DNA of 64,000 nucleotides from Rhynchonema sp. JSB1_4. Taxonomy: Eukaryota; Nematoda; Chromadorea; Monhysterida; Xyalidae. The stretch's first letter is position 1; each line of letters begins with the position of its first letter. The DNA lies in contig JASAMV010000537.1 in assembly GCA_030248065.1 (NCBI GenBank), positions 32,949 through 96,948 on the forward strand. Reading direction: 5' to 3'. Positions 45,701-57,848 of this stretch are shown piece by piece. The notes below the pieces were generated by a model. It was given only the letters and a program-made list of their open reading frames with translations. It made no database searches and was not told the DNA's origin. Position numbers and translations under genes: made by a program.

Positions 45701-48700
45701 TACAACCGCCGGACGAACTGGCGAACAAAATCTGCAGTTCGTTGTGGTTGTTCTTCGGAAACCCAATGCGAAAGGAAGTATTTTTTCTGTCTTCAAAAGC
45801 AGAACGGTTCGTACTGTTCGCGACAAACAAGTAGAACTGCACCTTTACGAGCGCAAGAGATACAAAGTAGACGCAAATGAAACTGGGATGACAAGAGCGT
45901 ACGACCAACCAAGAGTGCCAGTTGTTTGTCAGTGTCGTTGCCATAGATGTACCGTCGCGCCACGCCATATTCGTATCGTTCACTGACCAGCCGACTGTGA
46001 CTGTCGTACACAAACTTGACCACTCTGGTTGACCACGTGTAGTCGGTCAAGCGACCCTGATCGTCAAAGGTGATGTTCATCGGTGACAGGTCCTGGTTGC
46101 TCGGCTCCCAGCGCGTGATCCCGTCTGCATGAGAGAAATTGTTGACTATTTTTTTAAAATGAATCATAAATTTGAATAATTAGAATTAAATTACCGTTTT
46201 TGTCGTAGTGAATGGTGATTAGGGCATCGTTGTTCTGATCATAGAGCATGTCCGTATTGGCGGCACGATTGTAGACAACGCTGAGCACATTCACTCCGTT
46301 CACCTGAATCAAACACAAGGCGATAAAAATTTGACAAGGGAACAGAAAAAGAGTCAAGAAAAAACACAAGAATATAAAGAACACGCGCAGAGCAAGCACA
46401 CGCACACGGCAGGCGGTTAGTGATTGGTTGGTTTTCATGGTAGTTTGAGTGACAAGGTTACAAGTCCGCATCAAAGTCTGTCAGTTAGTGCGATTACGGT
46501 AGATATACGGTAGCCGTCGCGTGTGCGTACCCGAATGCGCCGGCCGACCTGCGCCACGCGACGACTATCGGGCTCGACGGCATTATCGATCGATTGATCA
46601 GCGCTGGTGATCGGTGATTGTAATCGATAGTGACTATCCGCCAACACATGTGCGTGCGGCAGCACATCGTTCTGACGAATGTTGACACGCCATTCAAGTC
46701 GGGTTTGCAGATCCGGACGACTCGGCGATGAACCTGTTTGGCAATTATTGTCCATTCAATCCGATCAACGACAAGTTGCGACGCTCTTTGAACTTTTGGC
46801 TTATGTTCGTGTCGTGTCAACGCACAACGTCAACTCAGCCCTGATGCCATGTATATTTTTCTCGCACTAATTCGGGACTGCTTGAGTTAACGACCAGCGT
46901 TGAGGATTTGCATTTACTAAATAATTAGCCGAATTTTTGTGGATTCTTCTCCTTAGTCCCAGGAGTCTTCTCCTTAGTCCCAAGATCGGGTCAAATTTGA
47001 GACAGTGCTATAAATGTACGGACCCTAATCAGCCACCAACCAGCAGTCCCGCCAGCGACCGGTATTGTGAGTTTGTGTTTGAGCAGCGTGGTGTCGTGTG
47101 GTGCCAATAACGGATGCGTGCGTGCGAACAGCTGCGATCGCGTGCCATCAATATCGATTTGCACCGATGAACCGCCATCAAGCAGATAGACCCGGCGGTT
47201 GTGATCGTCCGACACCAGATCAGGGTCGATGTCTGTACGTAATGTACACAAGTTGGGATCAAGCTTGACATATTTCGAAACAGACGCTGATGGCACTGTC
47301 TTTGACCAGTGTAAAAACCGCTTATTGGTAGTCTGAGAACGCGTTTCGCGCGGGTCAAAAGTAGTAGCATCTGCAAATCTCGAAACCCGCTAACAATACA
47401 AACAACGTCAATTGATGCAGGCAGGTCACATAATAACCCATAGTTTCTGTCCCATAACACGTACTCAAAAACAACAGCTTGACAGCAATGCTTGACGACA
47501 TACCTTGACAAGTGAGCAGTGTGTCGCTGATGGTGTACTCTTGCACGAGTCGGCCATTGACTGTCAATGACACTTTGACACCATCGTCGACCAGTTGGCG
47601 ATCGATCGTGTAAATCGAGCCCGTTGGCGTTGTCACACTTTCCAGTCGACCCGACGCCTCGTCGTACGTGTGCAACCAGGTCGCTGAAACATTTGCTTCT
47701 TTAAGGGCAAGTCCCAGTCTAAGTCCGGCCCTGACTGGCCTTGAAACATCAGGCGGCGCACCCACCTCGGTCCGGCTGTATGCGCGCGCGGATGAGTGCG
47801 GTGTCGCGTTGGTAGTCGAACCGTGTGACGCGACCGTCCACGGTCTCGAAACGAGTCATCAATTTATCGATTGCCGATATGTGCGCAATCGCTTTACGCT
47901 GCGGTGATGTTTCAATGTGAACTTCAGTGGGCGATCGTTGATCGAAATGCACTCGTTGGCCGCCGGCACCGATCACGTGCGTCAGGCGACCGAACGACGT
48001 GTCGACGTTATAGGTGAAGTTGTAGATGGCACTGCAAATCAATCGATATTGATTTTTGATTTGATTGACTAGACGGGACCCCCCCCCCGGGGCCCCGGGC
48101 GCCCCCCCCCCCCCCCCCCCCCCCACCCCACACACACCCCCCCAAACCAACCCCCCCCCCCCACCCTTCCGAGGGAGGGGGCCACAAACACACATACATA
48201 CACACACACACATACGTCTTCCTGTTTTAGTAGTATAGATTTTCGATCAGAGTGATCATCAACAATCGATCACGCGCACGCACCGATCGGTCAACAGATT
48301 GACGGTGGCCTTGTGCAGTCCGAACCGATTGAACGTGTACACTTCGTTCTGGTCGGGTGCCGTGATCTCGTACTGCTGTCGACGTGCGTTCCATTGTGCC
48401 TCGGCCGTGCCGATTGCCCGAAGTTGCAGATTGCCCTGGTCGGCTATGTGCACCACGCCCGCGCTGTCGACTGCCAGCGACACTGGGTTGTGCAGGTGCG
48501 ACTCGGTGGCGAGCGTCGATCGACCCTGAATCGTCAAGGACAGTCATGTAATTCGGCCATTGAGCACATTATTGTCATTATTGCTGAGCGTAAAGCTGGA
48601 GTTATACTTGTCCATTTTGGGCTTGTGGACAATGAGGACAAATTTTTGTTGGAATCATATTTTGTGATAGAGTTGAGGCACTAATTTCGACCAGCGTAAA

Positions 48701-51700
48701 AGTTGTTCCCCTGCACCAAATGAACAACTTTTACGCTGGTCGAAATTAGTGCTCCAACTCTATCATTAAATATAATAATAGCAAAAATTTGTCCTCATTG
48801 TCTACAAGCCCAAAATGGACAAGTATAACTCCACCTTAACACAACATTGCGCATTGTTGGGCTTTTGTTCACGTCGTCAACTCAGACAGTCAACTCCCGG
48901 CGTCAACTCATTCCTGAGGCTATGCATGTAACTATCGTGCTTGAGTTGACGACCAAGGTTGACGACTTGTGTTGACGACAACAAGCAATTAGCACATCAT
49001 TGCGCACAATATGGCACCTGATCGTCACACGGGCAGTTGTGCCTGTCGCAGTTGCACTTGCTGTCCCTGCCGAACACAAGTGTCGGCTGGCCGTGTCGCG
49101 TGAACGCGCGTACGCGATGTCGTCGTCGTTCGTCCGTCTCCGACACCAACACGCCGTGTGTCGCATGATAGACGACACTCGTCGAGCCCTCCAGTCGCAC
49201 AACGCGTTGTTGCTTGTGGTGTGGCGTCAGCAGACTGTCGCAATGCGGCGGCGCACCGATCTGTATGTATACAGTAGGTTGGAATGGATTTTTGTAGTGC
49301 TGAGTGTATTTGATGTACTTGATGTTTCACAAGTAACGTTGTTATTTTTGATGGATCGAAGTTCGACGCAAAGGAATGCGAGTGACTGTCGTCAACTCAC
49401 CACAATTCTCACGGTTTGTGCCCGCTCATTCAATCGATAGACGACATCCGAGTCCAGAATGTACAATTCGGCGTTGGCTTGATCGATTGCCAATGAGGTC
49501 GGCCAGCGCAGTTGCAGCGCGTCAACTACCACGTGGGTGTCGCACGATTGTGGCGCCCAACTGGAATGATTTATTGCACAAAAATTTTATTTATTTTTAT
49601 TGCATTTGCTTAAAAGCCAAAATCTATATGCACGGCCGCTCACCCGGATTGTGTTGCGTCACGTGACTGGGTGGACGAGCCAATCACCGTCTTGATCATG
49701 CCGTCCACCGTAATCTTTCGGATTCGCTGCGCGTCGGCCACAAACAGATTGCCATCCGGGTCGAATACGAGTCCTTTCGGATAGGTCAACTGTGCCATTT
49801 CGGCCGGTCCGCTATCGCCACACGCATCGCCTTTGTAGCATGAACGACCACTGCCCGCCACCACGATGGTACTCGATGTGGTCGTAGTTGACGACGGATT
49901 GAGATGGTCTGCATAATATTGACAATAAATCTGATCATGTTTGTTTTACCTGAATGATCAAGGCCAACAGCACTGGCTGATGCCAACCTGCAGCTGCGGG
50001 CCGCGACGAACTGCTGGTCTCGGACGGGACGGCGCTGGGCAGTTTGAGTACCTGACGACGCAAGGGCAGCGAGATGTGGAGTTCGTTGGTGATCGGATGT
50101 ACGGCCAGGTAGTATGCGTGCACCGCGTCCGATGGACTACAATATTGCACAAATATTCCAGATAATGATGTTTCATTGACTTGTCCCTGAATCAGGCAAA
50201 TCACCCCGCTCACCTCAACTCCATCACGGTGGTGACAGTGCGATTGTGCAGATCGATACGTCGAATCAGATTGTAGTCGCCGACGTATAAATGACCGGAT
50301 GCAGATGCAGCCACAGCCACTGGCATGAACAACGGCGTTTGCAGCGTGCGCGCATCACAGAATGGGCATGATAACGGACGTTGACTGCCCGTACCGACCG
50401 TCGTCGACGTAATTGGAGGCTGTTGACGCAGATAGACGACACTGCCGTCGCCTGATAAATCAGGGGCGAACATTGGTCGGTTTATGGATAAATTAAGCAA
50501 AATAACATTAAAAAATTGACAGAAAAACTCGCGAACCTTTCTCGAGCACTCCACCCAACACATCGAAGTGATGATGTATGTCGAGTCGCCAACCGCCCAC
50601 ATCGGCCGCGCCCGTTTTGTGACCGTCCATTTCGGTGTATGAAACATCAGAGAACCATCGGTCACAGCCGCTGTACTTGTACTCGATCAGCACTGCAAAA
50701 AAATCAGATACTTTTTAGTCTGTGGTAGCTTTGTGTGATGTCAAATTATTAATTTTATGACCTTTCACCGTGGCCAATCCGTAGACCTTCTGTCTGTAGA
50801 CGTCGCGCCGATCCCACATGTACACATGAGTCAGATTCGGTTGTGATTCCAACATTTTCACAAAATGATTGCCAGCCACGTCAATGTTCAATCGAATGAG
50901 TCGCAGTTTCGAATGCGGTTTGGCGCCAAGGAGACGAATGTTGAGCGCTGATTGGTAGCCGTTTGTGTTGGTCGACGAATAGGTGAGTTTGAGCTGAAGC
51001 AATCGGTTAAAAGTCCGTTTTCGTTTCACAAACACGGAGTTTGGTCTCAGTACTTGGTTTTTCCATCAGTATGACATCAATCTCGGCGTGTTCTAATGTA
51101 GGCCACCCAAGAACTTGCTTGACTTGGACAGGATAACCGTCAATCTCGGTCTGGGATCGAGCTTCTGAGTTCTGGGTTCTTGAAGTACATACTGTAAGCT
51201 TCTTGATTCTCTTTCACCAATTGACAAATATATCGCGCCCGTCAGTCGATGTTTTGAATTATTTCCGAGCAAGGTTACTCATTGGCAAACCACAATGTGT
51301 CGACGACCATTTCAAACCCGAAATTCACTTGCCAACTGATGATGTCCCCATGCACACCTTGTCCGTTCCATCCAAATCCACCGTATGCAACATAGCAGCG
51401 CTGTCGACCAGCATCTTCACTTGTCCGTGCCCATCAGTGTGTGTAGTGTGCTGGGACAATTGCCATGACGGCACAATGTGCACCGACTCCATGTCATGTT
51501 CGCTGTACAGTTGCACACACGTCGGTGACCAGGCATCGTCGGTGGTGCCGGATAACTGACCGGACTGTGGGTCGGCGAACTGCAACCATTAGTCATCAGG
51601 TTAAGCAATTGTGCTACAGCGTTTACGCTGGTCAAAATTGGTGGCAGCACGAAACAATCAGGAAACTTTCAACACCGCACCCACCTTTTCCATAACAACA

Positions 51701-54700
51701 TCACCAACATAGACGATTTGTGCTTGTGGCGCGTGCACGGTGTGATGCACGGTGATGTACGGTAGACGCATAAAGTGCAGACGCACCGAGCCACCCCCGT
51801 TGACCATCAGGTCGAATAGACCGCCGACACGGGATATGGTGAAGCCATGTAGTCGATTGGCAGAGTCCGTCACTCGCACGCCCACAATCGGACTGCCCTG
51901 TCTGTCAAGCACACGACCACGCAACACAGACACACGGCTGCAATGGGTGATGTTTCACTTGTGTCAATATCGATAGGCATGACAACAACGGACATGTATT
52001 GGCCGATTTTTTGGTGTGAGATGTTCGATGATTTTTTATCGTTGTTAATCGGACCAGTGTGAAAGTTGTTCATTCGTAGTTTGCACGCTGGTTGATCATC
52101 AATCTTGAAAAATCACAAATAATCTCATGTCAAAAAAATAGCTGCTTGTCAGCAACTGATGTTTGAAAATTTGTATACTCTGTTTTCTGGTGTGAGGATT
52201 CGTTTCAATTGCATAATCAACAATACAAACGCATACATACCTTTCATTGAACAGTGAAACATCAGCGTACTGTTGCACCGAGTTGGCGGCGACCAGGAAT
52301 CGCATCCGTTGAAAGAATGACGCATGCGGCGAGGCGGCCTGTTGCTGCAGCAGGACTGTGGCCGGGGACGGGGCTGTTTGACAACTGGCGTGCTGACGAC
52401 ACAACGACCAACGACAACAATCGCTGTCCTCGCAGTCGGTCAGACCATCTGCAGTGATGTTTCACAATGATAATGCGCTACGAAGTGATATTGAACGGTT
52501 TGTTAGTTTGGCAAATACATGTATATGGTTCCATTCCGAGCAAGAATGAGACAATTTTGCTTTGGACCATTATTTTGGCGTCGTTCCTTGTACATGAAAA
52601 TGCTGAACAACTTTCACTGTAAAGTCAAATCGAAACTCGGAACCTCGAAAATCGCCTTTGTCTTTGCGTTAGTATTGCCTTCAATCTGGTGTCACACACA
52701 CAACATCTGGTGCTTCACTCAACACATTCGTATACCTTGATCATCATCGCGTCCATTGTTGCACTGTGTCTCGACGGGCACGTCACAGCCTTGACCAGTG
52801 TAGCCGTGTTCACACGAACATTGCCATTCACCGGCATCGCTGTTGTCGGTCGATTTGACACAACTGCCGTGATTTGAACAGTGATTCGGACAACCGGCTG
52901 CAAGGAGAAAGTTGTATGTAGCATTCGGTTATAAAGGCCGCATCGAATTTGAATGGTTTAATTCTGTCTCAGTACAGGGATTGTGAAAATTTTGAGATGA
53001 CGGATAAAATTTGACCCGTGTAAAACTTGATTTCTGAGAGCCAATATGGCATTTTTACGCTGGTAATTTTGGAAACTTTCTGATCACCACAGTCTCATGA
53101 TCCAGACAGATCTCATTTGATTCCGCACCCGATTTGACGCGCACAGTGTAAACGCATGACTTTATGTTGACTGTGCAGTCACATTGAAACATCACCGTAC
53201 CCAATTGACAGGCGACACCATTCCATCCTTTGTTGCACGAGCACACGCCGTCGACACAATGTCCGTTGTCGTCACATCCGGGCAAGCATGCCAGCTGAGT
53301 GCATCCATCACCCGTGTACCCGTCTGCGCACTGGCACACACCCGCCTGACATTGACCATGTGCGCCACACTCCAACGCACACACTTCTGAAAAAACAGCG
53401 TCGGTATACAAGAAGTATCAGACGTATGTATATCAGTGCAACAAAGTATCCGATACGTTGGTCACATGACCTTTTTGTAGCTGAGGATATTTCGGTATTC
53501 GTTGGTGCTACTGCTTTTACCTGTCCGTGAAAGTTCGTTATTTGATGCCTCGCTCAGAGCACATTCGACGCTGGTCAAAATTCGTTTGCGTAGTGATTTT
53601 CAAACTATACTGTAAAAAGTCACGTGACCAAAGTAGATCCGATCCATCACCAAGTTAGCAAGCGATCGAATCTACAATTCCGATCGGTTATGATATGCCT
53701 GAATAGACAAGGCAACCGACCTTGTTCGCACAATTCTCCATTCCATCCTGGTTCACAATCGCAGACAGTGCCCAGCCAACGACCATGGCTGTTGCATTTG
53801 AGATCACCATTTGTGTCGGTCACTGGTGGTTCGTTGGGACACATTTGCTCGGATGTGTACGCCGTCTCGCATGCGTCGCCGCGCCAACCGAACTCGCAAT
53901 AGCACGTGCCCTGCAGATGGAGAGAGATATGTGTGTAGAAGCAGGGACTGTGATCAGCATGGTGTACCACAATTGCGTTTACTTGATACCGCTAGGCATG
54001 ATCATGATGTTGAGCGCGTTAAGGTCATCACTGCATCATCTAACACGTGCATCGGGCCATCGTTTGTGCCTTGCACTGGTGTGAAACATCAGCAAGCCAA
54101 CCCAGCCCACCTTCACGCATTGTCCATGATGACTGCAGTCTGGTTGTGCACATGTCTGCGCGCCACACGCGTGCCCCGTCCAGCCAGGGTCACAATGGCA
54201 CTCACCATCCGCACCGCATCGACCGTGGCCTGTAGGTGCAGTTCGGTTGACGTGTTGGTCTTTCCAATCTCGTGAGAAAAAATGGAGCACAAATTGCTAA
54301 CCAGAACAATCGGGCTTCTGACACACATTGGCAGGCACATCGCAGTCGACACCCTTCCAGCCCTGATGACAATGACAACGACCGCTCGAGAACAGACCGT
54401 TGCCCGCGCACAACACCGGGCACACCGCTGCAAAGTGTACATACTGTACATGAGGATTTGGGGAACAATATTGATAATCGTCAATATGGATAGCCTATGT
54501 ACATACGTAATGTGCAAGCACACAACATAATGGCACAATTATCGACCAACTTTCTTCGCAATACTGTCCGGTGTAACCTCGTTCACATTGACATCGTCCC
54601 TTCACGCATTGTCCCTTTCCATAACAACCGAACGCGCAGTCGCGGTCTGCGTCCGGCCCCGGTCTGGCAGCGGACAGCGCGGCCACGAACTTGACCGGCG

Positions 54701-57700
54701 TCGACTTGGTCGGATCGTCGTTGAGGAAACCGAGATGCCACTCGCCGGCTTGTAGGAATTCGACGAACGTCGTCGCGCGCATCGTCTGAAGTGAATATTT
54801 GGAAAAAATGAGTTTTTCTTGTCTCTTTTCTCCATACATCAAATAATTTTCATTTCTGTATTATGTTGAACAAACAAATTTTTAAATGCGCGACGATGGG
54901 TTTTTCGACATTTGCGTGCGTGCTTGAATACCACGTTTGCTTTGTTGGTTTCAGTGCCACTTTTTACATGCCTGACAGGTTGGATTCTTCATATTTGTGC
55001 AGACAAAAATAAAACACGAGCAACTGGCAAATGCACAACAAAAACACCAAAATGACAACAGCACAAAAATCATCTAAATGATCAATGCGGTATAGTACAA
55101 CATAATTACAGTTGTTTCTCAGCAGCCAATCTATCAAACAAATCCCAATCAATGCAGTTGGTGGCCGGTTCATGCCAACATTTCCACGACCCCGACCCAT
55201 CGCCATTAACTATCGCCTCGATCGAACACGTCTTGAACCAACGATGACAATGGCACGTCTCGCCCTTCGGACTAAAACAGGGAGCATCAACCTTGCTGAA
55301 TCAGGGTGTTCCGGTCGAGACAAGGACCTGCCACTCACTCACTAGTGTCTGTTACGTGCGCACTCCACCTGATGACAAGGGTACTTATCGACGCAGTCCA
55401 CGTCCGACTCGCATGGAACTGACCAGGCTGAAACTGGGAGCTGCACAACAAATGGCGGCAATTCAAAATGGCTAGAAGTAGATGATCAACCTTTGACGTC
55501 GGCGGCAACGCAAGCGAACACCATGACCACAAAATGGCTGCGCAGGCAATTTGGCATAATTCGTCGGGCAAAGATCAAAGTTTTTCTGGTAACAAATTCA
55601 CAAAACAGGAAATATAATCAGGCCAGGCACGAGGCATGCACTCTGCCAAAAGTAACACTGCTCCACATTTTCACACAAACCGGAAAAGTCGCATACACAT
55701 CTGTAGTTTTGAAATTACAACAACGAGTTCTTTGTTTTGTCATGTCAAAGAAATTAACAACCGAATTTGTTCCCGTGTCACCTGCGCGCGCGTAACATGT
55801 CTACTGATCAAGAAACATAACACATTTTGGTCAGTTCGTAATCTGTGTTTTTGTGCATTTGTTGTGTGTACGTGTGTCGCGCGCGGCATGCATGATAAGG
55901 TCAAGTGCAAAAAACTGTTCCGCGACTTTTCAGGCCCGGCAGTATAGGCCCTACATTTTCAGGCCCGGCCGATTCAAGCCCAGCATATTTGACCCATTTA
56001 TAGGCTTAGGCTTAGGCTCCAGCCGGGCTTGAATCGGCCGGGCCTAAATGGCCGGGCCTGAATCGGCCGGGCCTAAATGGCCGGGCCTGAACCTGTGCGC
56101 CGGGACTGAACCGTCGCACAATAGTAAAAAACATACGTCAAATCAAACAATGAAAACAAGAAATATCAACTGACACCATGTGTATCCCGTTTGAGACGTC
56201 GTTCCTCGATTTCATGTCTGTGCAACATCTGACCCCTGACGATTTTCACCCAATCCTGTTGTGTCGGTGTCGGGGGCAGTGTGTGTCGCGCGTACAATGC
56301 AATCGCACTGTTGCTAGGCAGTGAAACATTAAATTCAACGTTGCTGTCCGTTTGCAGCGCGAAACTGCTGTACATGAGACGACCTGCAATGACATTTAGG
56401 ATCATTGTGGGTGATACTTGAAATGGGACACAGATGGGCATGATAACAACGATGCGGTCGGTTGGTGATTGACAAAATGGTCTTAGGCTGACGTTTGGGG
56501 CTGATGTTTGCTGATCCATAAAACTTCGAGATTTACATATGTTACTCCCTAGCACTGCAAAATCACTTTTACGCTGGTCGAAAATTGTGCCCTCGCTAAA
56601 ATCTCGTATACGCATAGAATACGAGAAAGTCAAGTGCTGTATAGGCATGGTCAAGCCAAAGCCGGACACCAACATACGCGTTTGATAGCGGTTCGAAACT
56701 GAGAAGAGTGAAATGAAACACGAACTAGCAATCTTTAAAATTGCAGATCCACAATAAACAAAGAAAATCATCAGCCAATCGAACCTGGAGGTAGATCGGC
56801 GATGACTTGATCGCCCAACGCGAACGAATTGGGCAGCGGTCGACCGACATTCAGTAATCGATTGGGTGATTGCGATCGACAGGACGCGTTGATCGGCGTT
56901 GTGAGATCACCAGGGTAATAATTGGCCACTTGCGTTGATCCGGACGAACTCACGACTTTGGCTGAAATACAATCCTGTGTGGAATGTGATGTTTCGGTAA
57001 TTGAGGTCGATTATCATAACTTTATTTTATTTGGCGAAACAAACTTTCCTGATAGCGGAGTGAAAATCAAGTCGCTAAGTATCAAAATTTGTGATCGGTT
57101 CGAATCTGGCTCGAGCCGTGGTGGCTCTTTTGCATTTCAAAGATTCCCACTGAAGGCTGACCACCTACGTATACCTAGGTTCTTTCTCAGCTGTATGAGA
57201 CAACTGGCGTGCACCATTCGCAATTAATGGCATATTAACGCAATCAAAAGGTCGCAAGACCGATCCGAACCCAAGTTTGATAGCATCAGTCTATCACCCA
57301 AAAAAACCTGGTGCGCACTAACCAAGAAGAATGCAAATGACGATGAAGGCAATTAGCAACAGGAGAGCGAGGAGAAAGGCGACACGTTTCCATGACCAGC
57401 ACGTGACATCGGTGTGTGTGTCGGTGCGTTTGCGAAGTTTGGGTGGTTTGTGCGGGAATTGTTGATCCGATGACATACGACCCGTTGTGTTCGTGTGACT
57501 ACTGCCGCCCATCAACGCCTAGAAATTGGACATATGATGGACAATTTTTACACTGGTCAAAATTCTAACCTACGTTAGCGTGAGAAAAAAATACCATATT
57601 GAAACAAAAATTGACACAAAGTCCAGCTCCCCGTCGGTGTTCTAACGCTACAAATGCAACTCAATATGATGATAAATAATCCAATCGCGCATCCTCACAG

Positions 57701-57848
57701 ACACTGGCTGACCTGGAGCTGATGAGCGTGCAACTTCTTGTGCGATCCATTAGTGGTCGAGCCAGTGTACTCGGGTCTGAGCGGCATCACGTTGATGGGT
57801 ACGGTGGTGCCCGCAGCTGGCAACAGCGAATACTGCGTTTGACCATGG
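40731..57848 (-). CDS. Ten: teneurin, 40 exons to the stop, 5' end incomplete
   Basis: Type II membrane protein of synapse and axon guidance, with a small cytoplasmic tail and a very large ectodomain. Forty exons join with consistent phases to about 2,602 residues plus stop, against roughly 2,500-2,800 in known teneurins. The order is canonical: cytoplasmic tail, transmembrane helix, furin-like site, eight EGF repeats, Cys-rich/beta-sandwich segment, NHL propeller, YD barrel, RHS-like core and C-terminal GHH-like domain. Exons are listed in the domain entries below. The first visible exon begins in phase 1 of a codon, so at least one upstream exon exists; it is not evident in 57.85-59.4 kb. 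Intron 4 (54786-56174) is the longest at 1.4 kb. The 5' exons lie inside a large inverted duplication. Fourteen of the 22 TGAAACATCA words in the window lie in this gene. Confidence 0.97.
42138..42308. mobile_element. MITE-like element in teneurin intron 37
   Basis: Inverted ends AAACTTGATGATC with a shared inner CGGAC block and CACGTGACC, a divergent copy of the family at 24978-25226. Confidence 0.6.
42865..48031 (-). CDS. Ten: teneurin exons 22-35: YD-repeat barrel
   Basis: Exons 47766-48031, 47504-47683, 47041-47232, 46531-46733, 46195-46303, 45910-46124, 45299-45531, 45085-45229, 44646-44866, 44291-44467, 44123-44222, 43898-44039, 43387-43512, 42865-43094. Tyrosine/aspartate repeats recur throughout, for example [112 protein letters not shown] and [15 protein letters not shown]. 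The beta-barrel shell is related to bacterial RHS/Tc toxins. The acceptor of exon 31 (44467) is non-standard (CCAAGAGAG) but is the one that keeps frame. Confidence 0.92.
48071..48180. repeat. C-homopolymer block in teneurin intron 21
   Basis: Runs of 9 to over 20 C with a GGGGCCCCGGGCG centre, directly followed by a CA/CATA microsatellite (48181-48215). It sits 40 bases upstream of the exon 22 acceptor side. Confidence 0.75.
48284..50451 (-). CDS. Ten: teneurin exons 16-21: NHL propeller
   Basis: Exons 50214-50451, 49988-50136, 49644-49908, 49401-49560, 49018-49260, 48284-48525. NHL-type strands are clear: [79 protein letters not shown], and [21 protein letters not shown] cysteine cluster [13 protein letters not shown], typical of teneurins, lies in exon 20. 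This domain mediates homophilic and latrophilin-related contacts in known teneurins. Confidence 0.92.
48598..48832. repeat. long hairpin foldback in teneurin intron 20
   Basis: Arms 48598-48707 and 48724-48832 are inverted and nearly identical; the loop is about 16 bases. Each arm carries GGAGTTATACTTGTCC at the outer end and TTTACGCTGGTCGAAATTAG at the inner end. The inner word recurs at more than a dozen places in the window, often alone. Confidence 0.9.
50537..52448 (-). CDS. Ten: teneurin exons 11-15: Cys-rich and beta-sandwich (TTR/FN-plug) region
   Basis: Exons 52241-52448, 51685-51937, 51358-51579, 50762-50993, 50537-50692. Landmarks: [13 protein letters not shown] (Ca-binding-like Cys cluster), [19 protein letters not shown] and [17 protein letters not shown] (TTR-like domain), [36 protein letters not shown], and [18 protein letters not shown] leading to the propeller. 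Two exons here contain the TGATGTTTCA word translated as D-V-S (YADVSLFNE and FSDVSYTE). Confidence 0.92.
52736..54785 (-). CDS. Ten: teneurin exons 5-10: eight EGF repeats
   Basis: Exons 54551-54785, 54302-54427, 54111-54229, 53721-53910, 53201-53386, 52736-52897. Exon 5 starts with [18 protein letters not shown], the conserved pre-EGF block. Repeats 2 ([18 protein letters not shown]) and 5 ([15 protein letters not shown]) each have five cysteines instead of six, the lost one being replaced by a hydrophobic or aromatic residue. In known teneurins exactly repeats 2 and 5 carry the unpaired cysteines that link covalent homodimers, so dimerisation is probably kept. Repeat 5 carries an atypical insert ([12 protein letters not shown]). 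Confidence 0.92.
55931..56091. repeat. GGCCGGGCCT minisatellite in teneurin intron 4
   Basis: Imperfect units of 15 and 30 bases built on GGCCGGGCCTAAAT / GGCCGGGCCTGAAT, preceded by TAGGCTTAGG words and inverted CAGGCCCGGC units at 55931-55970. It resembles the subterminal arrays of the hAT-like elements, but no terminus was identified. Confidence 0.65.
56175..56961 (-). CDS. Ten: teneurin exons 3-4: juxtamembrane linker with furin-like site
   Basis: Exons 56785-56961 and 56175-56383. Exon 4 has the conserved [20 protein letters not shown] and [12 protein letters not shown] block, then [16 protein letters not shown] matches a furin consensus at the place where teneurins are shed. Donor GTCAGT after CATGGT was chosen because it joins exon 5 in phase; the alternative GTGTCA two bases earlier does not. 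The NVSLPS codons contain GTGAAACAT on the opposite strand. Confidence 0.88.

Larger units (their letters stand above)
15035..54091. repeat. dispersed 10-12-base word, core TGAAACATCA
   Basis: Exact core on + at 15036, 20921, 23825, 33019, 41121, 43524, 47742, 50640, 52255, 53185 and 54082; on - (TGATGTTTCA) starting at 19578, 21782, 28438, 35805, 42365, 42432, 47905, 49320, 50166, 51948 and 52455. Seven + copies extend to GTGAAACATCAG. Chance expectation in 64 kb on two strands is about 0.12. Copies are in coding exons, introns and intergenic DNA. Confidence 0.85.

Noticed and set aside
55280..55295. A 23-base microexon joining teneurin exons 4 and 5
   Set aside because: Not needed: using the GTCAGT donor at 56174 joins the two exons in phase.
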